In this document: in pieces, positions 4,911 to 5,114 of the stretch
Layout: each line of letters starts with the position of its first letter
Numbering within the stretch: the first letter of the stretch is position 1
Source: Sulfolobaceae archaeon
GTDB taxonomy: Archaea > Thermoproteota > Thermoprotei_A > Sulfolobales > Sulfolobaceae
NCBI GenBank assembly: GCA_028277025.1
Contig: JAPYVG010000114.1
Coordinates: 1-5,114 of the forward strand
DNA length: 5,114 nt
Direction: 5' to 3'
Position numbers and translations under genes: made by a program
The notes under the pieces: model-generated
What the model was told of the DNA's origin: nothing
The model's input: only the letters and a program-made list of their open reading frames with translations
The model's database searches: none

Positions 4911-4961
4911 CTTGTACCGCGAGAGTTGATCAAGGTAGTGTGGACTATGTTGGAAATTCTG

Positions 4962-5067
4962 TTTTTCTCTATACTTGATTATTTTCCATTACAATATAAG
5001 CTTAATCTCTCGTTATACTGAAAGATATAATTATATTTTATTCTTAATTAATTATAAAATTGTTTTT
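4962..5067 (+). terminator. T-rich terminator region downstream of the transposase
   Basis: T runs at 4962-4966 and 5063-5067 lie in a very AT-rich 204-bp tail after the transposase stop. Archaeal transcription often ends at T runs without a stem, so either could stop the transposase transcript inside the element. The tail holds no other gene that I can see. Confidence 0.4.
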
Positions 5068-5079
5068 CTATCATACTAT

Positions 5080-5114
5080 ATTTATTCAATTATTTGCGCT
5101 TGGGACACTCTCTC
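5080..5114 (-). repeat. Right terminal inverted repeat of the IS (35 bp)
   Basis: Its reverse complement begins GAGAGAGTGTCCCAAG and matches the left end at 34 of 35 positions. The final base of the repeat is the final base of the window, so the flanking target sequence is not visible. A sequence that ends exactly at an IS tip may reflect an assembly break at a multicopy repeat. Confidence 0.95.

Larger units (their letters stand above)
3825..5114 (+). mobile_element. Complete insertion sequence, IS5-type, 1290 bp (ISC1290-like)
   Basis: The element is bounded by near-perfect 35-bp inverted repeats and holds one complete DDE transposase gene, 162 bp in from the left end and 204 bp from the right. 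Both coding potential and base use change at the boundary. The transposase prefers AGG, AAG and GTG, whereas the integrase prefers AGA, AAA and ATA. The length of 1290 bp equals that of ISC1290 from S. solfataricus as I remember it; the assignment rests on memory and length, not on a comparison. It is inserted in the first visible gene of the minus-strand operon. A target duplication cannot be tested because the right end is the last base of the window. Confidence 0.93.

Noticed and set aside
4895..4929. Hairpin TCAACTC/GAGTTGA around the transposase stop as a terminator
   Set aside because: It has only seven pairs with a 21-nt loop, does not extend, and the nearest T run is over 30 bases away.
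1..5114. CRISPR array or long tandem repeats
   Set aside because: No regularly spaced repeat units are seen on reading through; the only strong repeat pair is the IS ends.

Overview
The window looks like part of a Sulfolobales (crenarchaeal) chromosome carrying the integrase end of an integrated plasmid or provirus. The reasons are its AT-rich intergenic DNA, TATA-type promoters, an intron-bearing tRNA-Trp(CCA) gene, an integrase resembling those of Sulfolobus plasmids and viruses, many short genes with archaeal GGTGA/GGAGG ribosome sites, and an insertion sequence of the kind common in Saccharolobus/Sulfolobus.

Layout. Positions 2-70 are the last 22 codons of a host gene. Positions 136-270 are a complete tRNA-Trp gene with a 61-nt intron after nucleotide 37. 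A short promoter-bearing gap leads to a 413-aa tyrosine recombinase (396-1637) with an N-terminal helix-turn-helix. An integrase starting about 125 bp from the 3' end of an intact tRNA gene is the usual picture of an element integrated at that tRNA (attL side). No second att copy lies in the window.

Facing the integrase, and overlapping its stop by 9 bp, is a tightly packed minus-strand operon of eight genes (3824 down to 1629), with junctions that overlap by 4 nt or are separated by 3-4 nt. In transcription order it holds: an unrecognised protein truncated at its start; a 45-aa protein with an acidic tail; a ribbon-helix-helix protein; an unrecognised 144-aa protein; a 47-aa protein; a two-finger C2H2-type zinc protein; a leucine-zipper coiled-coil protein; and a protein that looks like two AbrB-type halves in one chain. 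The 45-aa and 47-aa genes are easy to miss. At least three of the eight look like DNA-binding or dimerising regulators, so this is probably an accessory or regulatory cassette of the element. No replication, capsid or conjugation gene is visible.

The head of the operon is cut by a complete insertion sequence (3825-5114, 1290 bp). It has 35-bp inverted repeats with one mismatch and a 307-aa DDE transposase of IS5 type. Its length equals that of the S. solfataricus element ISC1290 as I remember it. Its right end is the last base of the window. The insertion removed the promoter and start of the first operon gene. However, the left end of the IS offers an outward TATA-like box and an in-frame TTG that could replace both. 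The transposase start codon sits in the loop of a strong potential RNA hairpin, which suggests translational control.
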